Positions 8,831-18,065 of a stretch of 64,000 bases of DNA are shown one piece after another. The stretch is from Xanthomonas sp. 3793 (GTDB lineage: Bacteria; Pseudomonadota; Gammaproteobacteria; Xanthomonadales; Xanthomonadaceae): contig NZ_JANTYU010000004.1 in the NCBI RefSeq assembly GCF_024806835.1, forward strand, positions 620,001-684,000. Reading direction: 5' to 3'. Every line of letters begins with the position of its first letter. The first letter of the stretch is position 1. Both the position numbers and the translations under genes were made by a program. The notes beneath the pieces were generated by a model. That model ran no database searches. It saw only the letters and a list, made by a program, of their open reading frames with translations, and was not told where the DNA came from.

Positions 8831-9474
8831 GCCGCACCTTGCTGCTGGCGCTGCTGCTGTGCTGGGTGCCGGGCGCCAATGCCCAGGACGTGGCCATCTA
8901 CCGCTGCACCGATCCCACCGGCGCGCTCACCGTGCAGAACATGCCGTGCCCGAAGGGCATGCAGCAACAGAAGAAAATGATGACCGCACCGGCGGCGGTG
9001 CCATTCGCACCAGGCGGCACGCCTGCCCCTGCGCCAATGCGTCCTGCACATCCTGCGCAGCAAGCGCCCGCCGCACCCGCGGCCGCGCCGCCAGCGCCGA
9101 CAGCTGCATCGACGCCAGCGCCGATAACCTCCACCCTGCCTCCGCCGCCGTTGTTCGAATGCACCGCGCACGACAATGGCCGCTACTTCACCGAAGACCG
9201 CGAGCCGGCCACGCGCTGCCTGCCGATGCAGACCACCAACCTGGCCGGTGGGCCGGCGACCGGCGGCGGCAGCGCCTGCGAGGTGGTCACCGACCGCTGC
9301 GCACCGGTGCCGGACCAGAGCCTGTGCGAGGCCTGGCGCAAGCGCGCCGAGCAGGCCGAGGCGACCTGGCGCTTCTCCGACGAGGCGCAATCGGCCGAAC
9401 GCAAGCAGCGCTACGACCAGATGCGCCGGGTGCTGGACGAAAGCCGCTGCGCCAATCCGTCCATCACGCCGTAA
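8827..9474 (+). CDS. DUF4124 domain-containing exported protein (second of pair)
   Basis: 215 residues starting inside the last codons of the previous gene (4-bp ATGA overlap), so translation is probably coupled. Signal peptide 1-20 ending 'VPGANAQ'. DUF4124 segment 'AIYRCTDPTGALTVQNMPC', long Pro/Ala linker, a second repeat 'PLFECTAHDNGRYFTEDREP', and a C-terminal charged helix with paired Cys. The domain order matches the preceding protein, so the two look like a tandem duplication that has diverged. Function unknown; likely periplasmic. Confidence 0.85.
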   Translation: MSRTLLLALLLCWVPGANAQDVAIYRCTDPTGALTVQNMPCPKGMQQQKKMMTAPAAVPFAPGGTPAPAPMRPAHPAQQAPAAPAAAPPAPTAASTPAPITSTLPPPPLFECTAHDNGRYFTEDREPATRCLPMQTTNLAGGPATGGGSACEVVTDRCAPVPDQSLCEAWRKRAEQAEATWRFSDEAQSAERKQRYDQMRRVLDESRCANPSITP

Positions 9475-9687
9475 TGCTGCAACCGGCGTTGCAGCGCCGT
9501 GCCGCCGGTGTGCCAGCGCGGCGCCTGCGCGTTGCACGAGCCGCACGCGCGCCTGCCCGCTGTGCAGTCACCTGCCTCGCGCACAGGCGCCGCCGACAAA
9601 ACAGGCGCAACGGCGGTTTTGCGCATGCATGCGCATCTTCCGATGCCATGCACAGGCCGCTATCCGCTTGCGTTGCGCGCAGTCGCG

Positions 9688-10464
9688 TCAGAAGCCGTAG
9701 CGCAAGAATCCGCCATCCACCGCGATGCACTCGCCGGTGATGTAACTGGCGGCCGGCAGACACAGAAAACCCACCGCAGCGGCGACTTCTTCCGGTTCGC
9801 CGATGCGGCGCATCGGGGTGCGGTCGATCACCTGTTCGTAGTAATCCGGGTCCGACAACGGGCCGGAGGTACGACGCGTACGGATGTACCACGGCGCCAC
9901 CGCATTGACGCGGATGCCGTCTTCGGCCCATTCCACCGCCAGGTTGCGCGTCATCTGCTGCAGTGCGGCCTTGGTCATACCGTACGGCGCGCCGCTGCGC
10001 ACATGGGTGATGCCCGAGACGCTGCCGACATTGACAATGGCCGAGGCGGCATGCCGGGTCAGCAGTGGATGCGCATACCGCGACAATTCGAACGCGGAAA
10101 ACACATTGGTTTCGAAGATGCCGCGCCACTCGTCTTCGGTGTAGTCGATGGCTGCCCGGCTGATGTTGCCGCCGGCGTTGTTGATCAGCAGATGCAGGCC
10201 GTCGGCGTGGTCCTCCACCCAGTCCAGGATCGCGCGGCGCTCTTCATCGTCGGACACATCGGCCGCCAGCCCATGCAGTTCGCGCTCGGGAAATTCTTCG
10301 GCCAGTTCGTCGCGTGCCTGCGCCAACGCATCGGCATCGCGCGCCACCATCAGCAGATCCGCTCCGAAGCCGAGCAGTTCGCGTGCGATGGCCAGGCCGA
10401 TGCCGGCACTGGCGCCGGTGATGAGGGCGGTCTGTCCATCCAGCCGCCAACGGTGCGTTGTCAC
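9688..10464 (-). CDS. Short-chain dehydrogenase/reductase (tropinone-reductase-like)
   Basis: 258 residues. Classical SDR: cofactor motif 'TGASAGIG' at 16-23, 'NNAGG' at 95-99, a catalytic Ser in 'NVGSVSG' (~148-150), and Tyr161/Lys165 in 'YGMTK'. The C-terminal '[20 protein letters not shown]' and '[10 protein letters not shown]' are typical of FabG/tropinone-reductase-like enzymes. The substrate cannot be told from sequence. Transcribed divergently from the small lipoprotein gene at 10572. Confidence 0.9.
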   Translation of the reverse strand: MTTHRWRLDGQTALITGASAGIGLAIARELLGFGADLLMVARDADALAQARDELAEEFPERELHGLAADVSDDEERRAILDWVEDHADGLHLLINNAGGNISRAAIDYTEDEWRGIFETNVFSAFELSRYAHPLLTRHAASAIVNVGSVSGITHVRSGAPYGMTKAALQQMTRNLAVEWAEDGIRVNAVAPWYIRTRRTSGPLSDPDYYEQVIDRTPMRRIGEPEEVAAAVGFLCLPAASYITGECIAVDGGFLRYGF

Positions 10465-10571
10465 GTGGGTGATCCTCTTTCAAAACGCGAGAAAACGGCC
10501 GCCGCAGCGCAGTTGACGCGCGGCAGCAGTGCCGGCGTTAGGATACCGCCACCGCTCGCGAGGTCACGACG

Positions 10572-10787
10572 ATGAAACTTCACTGGATGCTTGCCGCCGT
10601 TGCGATGTTGCCGCTGGCTGCGTGTCAACGCCCGCAACCGGCGCCCACCGACCAGAAGCCCGACCCGCAGGCCACCGCCCTGCGCGATCACATCCAGCAG
10701 CCGTTGAACAAGGCGCACGCGGTACAGACCGCCACCGACCAGGCTGCTGAGGATCAGCGCAAGGCGATCGATGCCGCCACGCAATAG
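10572..10787 (+). CDS. Small predicted lipoprotein
   Basis: 71 residues. Residues 1-18 form a lipoprotein signal with lipobox 'LAAC' (Cys18). The mature part is ~53 residues, Gln/Ala/Asp-rich and probably helical, with no recognised domain. Short lipoproteins of this form are common in xanthomonad envelopes. It lies divergently from the SDR gene, with a ~107-bp shared promoter region. Confidence 0.75.
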   Translation: MKLHWMLAAVAMLPLAACQRPQPAPTDQKPDPQATALRDHIQQPLNKAHAVQTATDQAAEDQRKAIDAATQ

Positions 10788-11004
10788 AGCGGCCAGCACA
10801 CTGCGCGAGCCGTCATGTGGACGGCACGGAGGAACCAGGGCGTAAGAGTGGTACCTGCCACACCTAGCACAGCACGGCGGTGAGCACAGTCGTCTTGTCA
10901 GCGGCTCTAAGTGCGAGCCGGGAGAAGCGCGTTCAACAGTTCAACACCGCAGCGTCATCGCCGGGCCGTCCGCATGCGGCAAGCCCGCAGCGTCATGCGG
11001 TACA

Positions 11005-11036
11005 GACGACAACGCCGGCACAAGGCCGGCGTCGTC
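11005..11036. terminator. Hairpin downstream of sppA
   Basis: GACGAC..GCCGGC pairs with GCCGGC..GTCGTC around an ACAAG loop, with a 3-nt bulge on the left arm. It lies about 30 bp beyond the sppA stop on the minus strand. No U tract follows, so termination is only plausible. Confidence 0.4.
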
Positions 11037-11064
11037 GCTGTAGTCGAGGGCCTGGTTTGCCGCC

Positions 11065-12966
11065 TCAGAACCCGCAGAAGCAGTAAGCCAAGGCCTTGAC
11101 CGGCGTGCCGCCGGCCTTGCTGTCGTGCACCGCGCTTTCGACAAAGCGCAGCTGCGTGTCCACTTCCGGCAGCGAGCGCGCCAGCATGGCGCGCGCCATG
11201 CCCGAGTCGCTCAACATCCACGCCCCCATGCGGCTGCCGGCAAATCCGCTCATGAACTGCGAGAACGGGGTGGCCGGCTTTTCCACGTAGCGCACGCGGA
11301 ACTTGCCCTTGTTCAACTTGGCGCGATTGGCCGCGTCGGCCACCGCTTCGGACATGCCGCCGAATGCATCCACCAGGCCATGCTGCCTGGCCTGCGCACC
11401 GCTCCACACGCGGCCGCGGGCGACCTTGTCGATGGCCTCCACCGACTGGTGACGCGCCTGCGCTACCTTGCCGGTGAAGTCGGCATAGCCCTTGTTGATC
11501 ACCGCCTGGATGACCTGGCCGGCGGACGGGTCCAGCGGACGGGTGATGTCGAACGCACCGGCGAAGCGCGTGGTGCCCACGCCGTCGGTGTGCACGCCGA
11601 TCTTGTCCAGCGCGCGGGTCAGGTTGGGCACCATGCCGAAGATGCCGATCGAGCCGCTGATGGTCGACGGGTCGGCATAGATGCGATCGGCGTTCATGCT
11701 GATCCAGTAGCCGCCGGAGGCGGCCAGGTCGCCCATCGACACCACCACCGGCTTGCCGGCCTGCTTGAGCGCGACCACTTCGCGGCGGATCTGCTCGGAG
11801 GCGAACACCTCGCCGCCGGGCGAATCCACGCGCAGCACCACCGCCTTGACCTTGTCGTCGTCGCGCGCCTGACGCAGCAACGCGGCAGTCGACTCGCCAC
11901 CGACACGGCCTGCCGGCTGTTCGCCACCACTGATCTCGCCGGCCGCCACCACCACCGCCACCTGCGGACGGCTGTCCATCGGCGAGCGCTGCGCCTGCAA
12001 CTGGCTCAGGTAATCGTTGAAGCCAATATTGCGGAAACCGCTGTCGGCATCGCTGTCGGCCACGCCGCGCTTGGTCAGCAGCGCATCGACGTCTTCGCGG
12101 GTCTTGAGCCCGTCGACCAGTTTCTGCTGCAGCGCGAACTTGGCCAGATCGCCGCCTGCCGCCACCACGCCTTCGGGCAAGGTGTCGATGCCGGCGGTCA
12201 GCTGCGCCGGGGTGAGCTTGCGCGCGGTGCCGACGTCGGCCAGGTAGCGCTGCCACACGTCGTTCATCCAGAACAGATCCGCTTCCTTGGCATCGGCCGA
12301 GGCCGCGTCCAGGATGTAGGGCTCGGCCGCGGACTTGTATTCGCCCACGCGGAACAGGTGCACGTCCACGCCGAGTTTGTCCTGCAGGCCTTCGCGGAAG
12401 TACTGGCGATAACGGCCAAGGCCTTCCAGCAGCACGCTGCCCATCGGGTCCAGATACACCTCGTTGGCCTGCGCGGCGAGCAGGTACTGGCCCTGGCTCA
12501 TGCTCTCGCTGAAGGCCACGATCTGCTTGCCGGAAGCGCGCAGCTTTTGCAGCGCGGCAGCCACCTCGCGTTGCGAGGCGAAGCCGGCCGGCTGCAGCTT
12601 GTCCAGATTCAACAGCACCCGTTCGATCTTGCGGTCCTTGCCGGCCGCCTCGATCACCCGCACCAGGTCGCGCAACTGCACCTCTTCGGCGCTCTTGTCG
12701 CCCACCGCCTTGGCCAGCGACCGGCTCACCGGGTCGGCGCTGAACTGCTCGACCAGCGTGCCTTCGGGGTTGATGACCAGCGTGGTGCGCTCGGCCAGCG
12801 GCTTGGTCCCGTCGCCGCGCGCCATCGCCACCACGATCAGCAGCAGCAACAGCAACAGGAAACCGAAGAACACCAGGTTGAAGATCAGGCGCCGGGTGAA
12901 ATTCATCACGTCCCACAGGCCGACGAAGAAACTGGCGATGGGACTGCGACGCACGGGGTGGTTCAT
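11065..12966 (-). CDS. sppA: Signal peptide peptidase SppA, 67K type
   Basis: 633 residues. Inner-membrane protease IV, which degrades cleaved signal peptides. One N-terminal membrane segment (~28-48), then two tandem S49 protease domains as in E. coli SppA. The catalytic dyad is visible: Lys211 in 'GEYKSAAEPY' of the first half and Ser417 in 'GDLAASGGYW' of the second, close to E. coli Lys209/Ser409. A rich plus-strand antisense ORF across it is a GC shadow. The 94-bp gap to the MATE gene upstream suggests they may share a transcript. Confidence 0.95.
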   Translation of the reverse strand: MNHPVRRSPIASFFVGLWDVMNFTRRLIFNLVFFGFLLLLLLLIVVAMARGDGTKPLAERTTLVINPEGTLVEQFSADPVSRSLAKAVGDKSAEEVQLRDLVRVIEAAGKDRKIERVLLNLDKLQPAGFASQREVAAALQKLRASGKQIVAFSESMSQGQYLLAAQANEVYLDPMGSVLLEGLGRYRQYFREGLQDKLGVDVHLFRVGEYKSAAEPYILDAASADAKEADLFWMNDVWQRYLADVGTARKLTPAQLTAGIDTLPEGVVAAGGDLAKFALQQKLVDGLKTREDVDALLTKRGVADSDADSGFRNIGFNDYLSQLQAQRSPMDSRPQVAVVVAAGEISGGEQPAGRVGGESTAALLRQARDDDKVKAVVLRVDSPGGEVFASEQIRREVVALKQAGKPVVVSMGDLAASGGYWISMNADRIYADPSTISGSIGIFGMVPNLTRALDKIGVHTDGVGTTRFAGAFDITRPLDPSAGQVIQAVINKGYADFTGKVAQARHQSVEAIDKVARGRVWSGAQARQHGLVDAFGGMSEAVADAANRAKLNKGKFRVRYVEKPATPFSQFMSGFAGSRMGAWMLSDSGMARAMLARSLPEVDTQLRFVESAVHDSKAGGTPVKALAYCFCGF

Positions 12967-13060
12967 GGAAAACTCCGTCGAAAAGACGCTGCGTACGAAA
13001 CGTACGAATCAATGGTGTCCAGCATACCGGCTGCGCCGGGCGCGCGGCATGCGCTGAAAG

Positions 13061-14437
13061 TCAGGGGGTCGCGTTGGCAGTCAGCCGCCGGCTGGTGTGC
13101 CGGAAGCGCAGGCCCATCAGGATCGCGGCGGTGGTCAGACCCAGAATCAGGCCGATCCACATGCCGCGCGGCCCCCAGCCCAGCCCCAGGCCGAGCCCGG
13201 CGCCGATCGGCATGCCTACGCCCCAGTACGAAAACATCGCCAGGAACATCGGCACGCGGGTGTCCTTGAGCCCGCGCAGCGCACCGGCAGAGAGCACCTG
13301 GATGCCATCGGGAAACTGGAAGGTGGCGGCAAACAACAGCAATCCCGACGCCAGCGCGGCCACTGCCGCATCGTTGGTATACACACCGACAATGGCGTCG
13401 TGGCCAAGCAGCAACGTGCTGGCCGACAGCGCCTGCGTGCCCAGCACGATGGCGTAGCCCGCCCAGGCCGCACGCCGCACGGCCAGCGGATCGCCCCGCC
13501 CCGCCGCATGGCCGACGCGCACGGTGGTGGCCTCGGCCACGCCCATCGGCACCATGAAACACAGCTGCCCCACGTTGATGGCGATCTGGTGCGCGGCGGC
13601 TTCGGTCGAGCCCAGCCGGCCGATCAGCAGCGCAGTGACGATGAACAGGCCGCCTTCCATCAGCACGGTGATGCCGATCGGCAGCCCCGTGCGCAGCAGA
13701 TCGCCGATGGCGTGCCAGCGCGGTCCTTCCAGATGGGTGAACAACTCCAGATGCGCAAAACGCCGTGCGCGCCAGAGGTACAGCGCGAACACGCTGGCCT
13801 GCACCCACATGGTGATGGCCGAGGCCATGCCCAGGCCTTCGGCGCCATGCTCGGCAAACCCGAACTTGCCGTAGGTCAGCGCATAGCCCAGCGGTGCCAG
13901 CACCAGCAAGCCGCCAAACCCCAGCAGCATGGTCGGCAGCGTCCAGTGCATGCCTTCGCTGAGGTAGCGCATGCAGAAGTAGAACGTCAGCGCCGGCACG
14001 CCCCAGCGCACCGCATGCAGGAAGTCGGTGGCACCGGGCACGATGTCCGGCGCAATCCCGAAGGTGGGCAGCAGCGGCGGCACCAGGCTCAGGAACGCGA
14101 ACATCAACGCGCTCAGCCCCAGCGACAGCCACAACGCCTGGCGAAACAATGGGCCGATCTCGCGCTCGCGCCCGGCGCCGCGCAGTTGCGACACCGAGGC
14201 GGTCAAGGAAATCAACGTACCGATCGGCACCAGCATCGGCAGCCACAGCAGCGAGGTGCCGATGGTCACCGCCGCCAGCGTCGCAGTGCCGTGATGGCCG
14301 GCGATGACGTTGTCGACAAACCCGATCAAGCCGGTGGAGACGTGACCGAGCACCAGCGGCAAGGCCAACAGGCCGGTGGTACGCACTTCCGATGCGAAGC
14401 CTGGCGTCGCAGACGCCGAGGCAGGAGAAACAGACAT
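13061..14437 (-). CDS. MATE family multidrug efflux transporter (NorM-like)
   Basis: 458 residues with about twelve hydrophobic segments. MATE exporters use a Na+ or H+ gradient to expel cationic drugs. Two MatE halves are seen: residues ~20-180 ('LALPLVLGHVSTGLIGFVDN') and ~245-405 ('GLPIGITVLMEGGLFIVTAL'). The 'GMWIGLILGLTTAAILMGLRF' end is typical of NorM/YdhE proteins. Substrate unknown. It reads in the same direction as sppA, which lies downstream. Confidence 0.92.
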   Translation of the reverse strand: MSVSPASASATPGFASEVRTTGLLALPLVLGHVSTGLIGFVDNVIAGHHGTATLAAVTIGTSLLWLPMLVPIGTLISLTASVSQLRGAGREREIGPLFRQALWLSLGLSALMFAFLSLVPPLLPTFGIAPDIVPGATDFLHAVRWGVPALTFYFCMRYLSEGMHWTLPTMLLGFGGLLVLAPLGYALTYGKFGFAEHGAEGLGMASAITMWVQASVFALYLWRARRFAHLELFTHLEGPRWHAIGDLLRTGLPIGITVLMEGGLFIVTALLIGRLGSTEAAAHQIAINVGQLCFMVPMGVAEATTVRVGHAAGRGDPLAVRRAAWAGYAIVLGTQALSASTLLLGHDAIVGVYTNDAAVAALASGLLLFAATFQFPDGIQVLSAGALRGLKDTRVPMFLAMFSYWGVGMPIGAGLGLGLGWGPRGMWIGLILGLTTAAILMGLRFRHTSRRLTANATP

Positions 14438-14709
14438 GACACACCGATTGCTGCGCGGACTACGGCCGTGCCGGGAGGCGCTGGCACCGGGTCGCGTGGG
14501 GCCGCTATCTTACGCGTACTTTCCGACTGCGGCCTGACGCGCGCTTGGGCAGCTCCCGCCGCGCTCGCTGCTGCGTGTGCGGCAACGAAAAACGGCTGCC
14601 GATCTTTGCAGGTAGCCGCATGATGACGCTGTACCGTGTGCCAGGCACGCGCCCTCGGGTGATCGCATCGGGCACGCGGCCCTCCATCGCCGCCAACCGG
14701 ACCTGGCTC

Positions 14710-15873
14710 ATGTCCCTGCACCCGACCGCATTGCATCCATCGGACTGTGAGAACTGCTCCACTGCGTTGCAAGGCGCGTTTTGCCACGCCTGCGGGCAAA
14801 GCGCGCATAGCCCGGTGCGCAGCGTCACGCATGCGGTGGAAGAAGTCTTCGAATCGTTCTGGCACCTGGACGGGCGGATCTTCCGCACCTTGCGCGACCT
14901 GCTGGTGCCGGGCCGCGTGGCGCTGCGATTTCTGGGCGGGCAGCGCGTGCGCTATGTCGCGCCGATGCGGCTGCTCCTGGTGGTGAGCCTGTTGACCTTC
15001 TTCATCGCACGCATCGCGGTGCATGCCTCCGACGAAGACTCCGATGTCGCCGCGCCTGGCGCACCGCAGAGTGCGGTGCCGAAGGATTTTGCGCAGGCGC
15101 GCACGCCGGCACAGGTGGAAGCGGTACGTGCGCAAATCGTCGGCACGCTCACCCAGAGCCGCAAGGTGGTGCCTGCGGGCATCGCGGGCGATGGTGTGGA
15201 TGCCGGCATCGCCCGCACCGAGAGCGAGGCGCGCAAGCGGCTGGCGCAACTGCACCAGGGCGCGCGGCTGGAAAGCGCCGCACCGGTGGTCGATGCCCCC
15301 GACAACGGCACGTTCTTCTCGCTGGGAGGCAACCCCTGGGACCCGGTGAGCAACCCACTGACGGTCGCACCGTTACCGCAATGGGCCAACCGCTGGCTCA
15401 ACCTGCAGCTCGCGCATATCCGCAGCAACCTGCCGCGCCTGCGCAGCAATCCGCAGCTGCTCTACAACGCGTTCTTCGCGGCGGTGCCGTCCACCTTGCT
15501 GGTGCTGGTGCCGTTGTTTGCGCTGCTGTTGCGCGTGTTCTACCTGCGCAGCGGGTGGGTGTATCTGGAGCATCTGGTGGTGGCGCTCTACAGCCATGCA
15601 TTTCTCTGCCTGAACCTGCTGGCGATGCTGCTGCTGTCGTTGCTCAGGGAATGGGTGCTGCAGCTGGCTCCCCCGATCGCCTGGAGCCTGGGCCTGCTGC
15701 AGTTCGGGCTGGCACTCTGGATGCCGCTGTATTTGCTGGGGATGCAGCGCCATGTCTACCGCCAGTCATGGTCGGTCACGGTACTGAAATACCTCGGCCT
15801 GGGCAGCGTGTATTTCGTGGTGGTCACGTTTGCTGCCGCCTTCCTGATGGTGGCAAGTCTGGCGCGCCTTTGA
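14710..15873 (+). CDS. DUF3667 zinc-ribbon membrane protein
   Basis: 387 residues from ATG 14710; in-frame upstream ATGs at 14620/14623 are possible but would add residues without family resemblance. The N-terminus has a zinc-ribbon pair of CxxC motifs ('CENCSTALQGAFCHACGQ'), followed by 'SVTHAVEEVFESFWHLDGRI' and 'LVPGRVALRFLGGQRVRY', the hallmark of DUF3667. There is one membrane segment near 90-110 and about four more after residue 255. Inner-membrane protein of unknown function, widespread in xanthomonads. Confidence 0.85.
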   Translation: MSLHPTALHPSDCENCSTALQGAFCHACGQSAHSPVRSVTHAVEEVFESFWHLDGRIFRTLRDLLVPGRVALRFLGGQRVRYVAPMRLLLVVSLLTFFIARIAVHASDEDSDVAAPGAPQSAVPKDFAQARTPAQVEAVRAQIVGTLTQSRKVVPAGIAGDGVDAGIARTESEARKRLAQLHQGARLESAAPVVDAPDNGTFFSLGGNPWDPVSNPLTVAPLPQWANRWLNLQLAHIRSNLPRLRSNPQLLYNAFFAAVPSTLLVLVPLFALLLRVFYLRSGWVYLEHLVVALYSHAFLCLNLLAMLLLSLLREWVLQLAPPIAWSLGLLQFGLALWMPLYLLGMQRHVYRQSWSVTVLKYLGLGSVYFVVVTFAAAFLMVASLARL

Positions 15874-15884
15874 CGCTGCACCCT

Positions 15885-15906
15885 GCGCCTGCAGCGCTGC
15901 AGGCGC
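15885..15906. terminator. 22-bp perfect palindrome between convergent genes
   Basis: A perfectly self-complementary GC-rich 22-mer lies 11 bp after the DUF3667 stop and ~90 bp beyond the DUF3106 stop on the other strand. The position suggests a bidirectional terminator, though no U tract follows. Confidence 0.5.
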
Positions 15907-15997
15907 GCGTGTGGCAGCGCGCGGTGAGCGACGGATAGCGGCGTCGATCGCACGATGCAAGTCGCCGGCCACCTGCCAGGCCGACATGCGGCGGCAA

Positions 15998-16588
15998 TCA
16001 ACGTGCCAGTTGCCGCTTCAGCCAGGCGCTGCGGGTGGCCGGGGTTTCGGCCAGCAGGGCATCGCGCAATCCATCGCGGTCCTGCGGCGGGGTGCGTTGA
16101 GCGAGCACCGCCAGCTGCTCCAGCTGGCCCGCATCCAGGCTGCGCAACACGGCCAGCAGGCGCTCGCGCTGGTCGACCGGCACGTAGCCGATCAGCGGCT
16201 GCAGCTGCGGGTAGAACGCGCCCACTTGCGACCCCAGGCGCCAGCCATCGCGGTGCAGGCGATCCATTGCGGTGAACTGGGTGCGCAAGGCGCGTTGCTG
16301 GTCGTCGGGCAGGCTGTGCAGCCGTTCGCGCGCCTGCCGCAACACCACGCGGTCGGTGGCGGTCAGGTCTTTCCACGCGGCATAGCGCGCGCGCAGGTCG
16401 GCCTGCTGTACCGGCGTCAGTGCAGCCCAGCGCGCGCGTTGCTGTGCGGCGCTTGGCGCTGCCGACGCGGCAGGAGCGCTGACGGGTCCGTTATGACCGC
16501 TTTCGTCCAGCGCCGTCGGCAAGGCCTGCGCGCCGGCGATACCGGTAACGGCGAGCACCAGCAGGCCAGACCACTTAATTGTCGTCAT
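15998..16588 (-). CDS. DUF3106 domain-containing exported protein
   Basis: 196 residues from ATG at 16588. This start gives a clean signal peptide ('MTTIKWSGLLVLAVTGIAGA'); the longer ORF runs antisense to nothing but lacks a plausible start. The mature region is Arg/Gln/Leu-rich and helical: 'WAALTPVQQADLRARYAAWK' is the DUF3106 signature and the 'TP.Q...L' pattern recurs. Probably periplasmic. It overlaps the end of the sigma-like gene by 14 bp, so the two are co-transcribed and presumably work in one envelope-sensing unit. Molecular function unknown. Confidence 0.85.
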   Translation of the reverse strand: MTTIKWSGLLVLAVTGIAGAQALPTALDESGHNGPVSAPAASAAPSAAQQRARWAALTPVQQADLRARYAAWKDLTATDRVVLRQARERLHSLPDDQQRALRTQFTAMDRLHRDGWRLGSQVGAFYPQLQPLIGYVPVDQRERLLAVLRSLDAGQLEQLAVLAQRTPPQDRDGLRDALLAETPATRSAWLKRQLAR

Positions 16589-17606
16589 CGACCGTCTCCA
16601 GGGGGGCGGAGGGCTGCTCGGCCGAGGTGGCATGCGCGCCGGACTCGTCCGCCGGGACCGGGTGGCCGGCGGCGTACCAGGCGTAAAAGTCCGCTGCGCG
16701 CGCCAGCTCCAGATCCGGGTCGGCCAGCATCGTCTGGTCGCGCGGATCCATGGCCGGGGCTGCCGGAGCCTTCTGCAGGTCCGATGCCGGCAGTTCTTCC
16801 ACCAGCACTGGCGCCGCATCGGTGACGTGCAACACGCCGGCCGGCGCCTGCGAGATCGGCTCGGGCGGCAGGTTGGGCCGTCGGTGCGTCCACCACCAGG
16901 CTAGGACCGTCAACAGCAAGGCCAGCGCGAGCACCCCCAGGGCAATGCCGGCGTGGCGGCGATCCAGCTGTGGCCAGTGCCACTGCCGCCTGGGGCGGAC
17001 GCGTGCCGGGGCGGCACGGCGTGGCGCGGGCGGCGCGTGTGCCGGGATGGCAGGCTGCAATGCAACGCCGGCCAGCGACGCGTCACGCAATTGGCCAAGC
17101 CGTGTCAGCTGGGACGAGGTCAGATCGCGCAGCTCCATTTGCGCCGCTTCGGCCAATGCCCGCCAGGCCTGTGCATCGGGATTGCCGGCGGCATCGCGCG
17201 GACAGGCACGCGCAAGCGACTGCCGATAGTCCGCCACCGCGATGCCCTGCACTTCGCCGGCAGCCTCTTCTTCCAGCCCGGCCACGATCCGCAGCAGCAG
17301 CGCCAGCCGGTCGGGGGTCTGCATCCGCCCCAGCACGGTGAACGGCGGCAGCCAGGTGCCGGGCATCGGCTCGCGGCGCAGTGGCGGCGCGGTAGCCAAC
17401 AGGCTCCAGAAGCGCATCGGCCAGCCAGCCATCGGCCGTCCCGCAGCCTGGCTGCTGAAGGCACGCAGCGCGGCGGCCAAGGCCCGCTCGGCGGCCGTCA
17501 CATCGCCGCATTGCAACTGCGCCAACACCAGGCCCCGGCGTTCCACACCCCGCAGGAAGGCTGACAAGGCGGCGGGGGTGACGGGGGCGTCGGGGACTAC
17601 GGTCAT
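16575..17606 (-). CDS. Sigma-factor-like domain fused to a membrane anchor and periplasmic tail
   Basis: 343 residues from ATG 17606. Residues ~10-75 resemble ECF sigma region 2 ('LSAFLRGVERRGLVLAQLQC'), and ~95-140 resemble region 4 ('RLALLLRIVAGLEEEAAGEV', 'ADYRQSLARA'). A Pro/Arg linker leads to one membrane helix at ~219-239 ('[19 protein letters not shown]') and a ~100-residue acidic tail containing 'LADPDLELARAADFYAW', a pattern I associate with small anti-sigma-like partners of DUF3106 genes. The layout suggests a fused, possibly degenerate, sigma/anti-sigma protein. This is inference; the region 4 helix-turn-helix looks weak. Confidence 0.6.
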   Translation of the reverse strand: MTVVPDAPVTPAALSAFLRGVERRGLVLAQLQCGDVTAAERALAAALRAFSSQAAGRPMAGWPMRFWSLLATAPPLRREPMPGTWLPPFTVLGRMQTPDRLALLLRIVAGLEEEAAGEVQGIAVADYRQSLARACPRDAAGNPDAQAWRALAEAAQMELRDLTSSQLTRLGQLRDASLAGVALQPAIPAHAPPAPRRAAPARVRPRRQWHWPQLDRRHAGIALGVLALALLLTVLAWWWTHRRPNLPPEPISQAPAGVLHVTDAAPVLVEELPASDLQKAPAAPAMDPRDQTMLADPDLELARAADFYAWYAAGHPVPADESGAHATSAEQPSAPLETVDDDN

Positions 17607-17754
17607 GTGAACTCCAGCATCGGCCGGCATGATACCGACGCAAGTCCGCCCCGCCGACCGCTTGACAGATCGCGCGACCCTCGCTCCTGTCGCGAGCGCT
17701 GCCCACAGACGTTGTGCACAGCGGCAGACATACCGATACGCCGGCGTCTGTCAA

Positions 17755-17835
17755 CTGTTGTTTTTTCTTTGTTGCAATCGTGTTTCACGCCTAAGTTATT
17801 GATCTATATTGATTTTCGATGGATGGCGAAAAAAT
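17755..17835. other. AT-rich segment in the gap before priA
   Basis: The 459-bp gap between the sigma-like gene (start 17606) and priA (18066) contains no gene. Positions ~17755-17835 are strikingly AT-rich for this genome, with T-runs and ATTGAT/TATATTG stretches. The gap also holds a DnaA-box cluster, listed separately. Promoters for both divergent genes must lie here. Confidence 0.6.
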
Positions 17836-17890
17836 GTCCAAGAGGTTGCCAAGGCAAGTGAATCCGCCTTCACCGCGTGGAGCACGCGAC

Positions 17891-17925
17891 TAATTCACAG
17901 GCTTATCCACAGGCGATGTGGATAA
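17891..17925. promoter_or_regulatory. DnaA-box cluster upstream of priA
   Basis: TTATCCACA at 17903-17911 and its exact inverse TGTGGATAA at 17917-17925 both match the consensus DnaA box TTATNCACA perfectly and face each other across 5 bp. TAATTCACA at 17891-17899 is a one-mismatch third box on the plus strand, and TTGTGCACA at 17712-17720 is a further one-mismatch site. They lie 140-175 bp before the priA start. Confidence 0.65.
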
Positions 17926-18065
17926 ACCCGTTTCCTCAGGCCTCACATAGGTTTACGTCGTATTTATCACCTGGGTCACAGAAAGGCCCCGCAACTGATC
18001 ACACCGCCCTCACGACCAAAACTGCGCAAGTCGGGGCCACTGGACAGTGTCGGTAAACTGGGTGC

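Noticed and set aside
11125-13269. 714-residue plus-strand ORF antisense to sppA and part of the MATE gene
   Set aside because: His/Gln/Ala-rich shadow composition, no domain, and it spans two well-supported genes on the other strand.
17755-17925. Chromosomal replication origin oriC
   Set aside because: Only two perfect DnaA boxes and no dnaA, dnaN or gyrB genes nearby; a regulatory or titration site is more likely.
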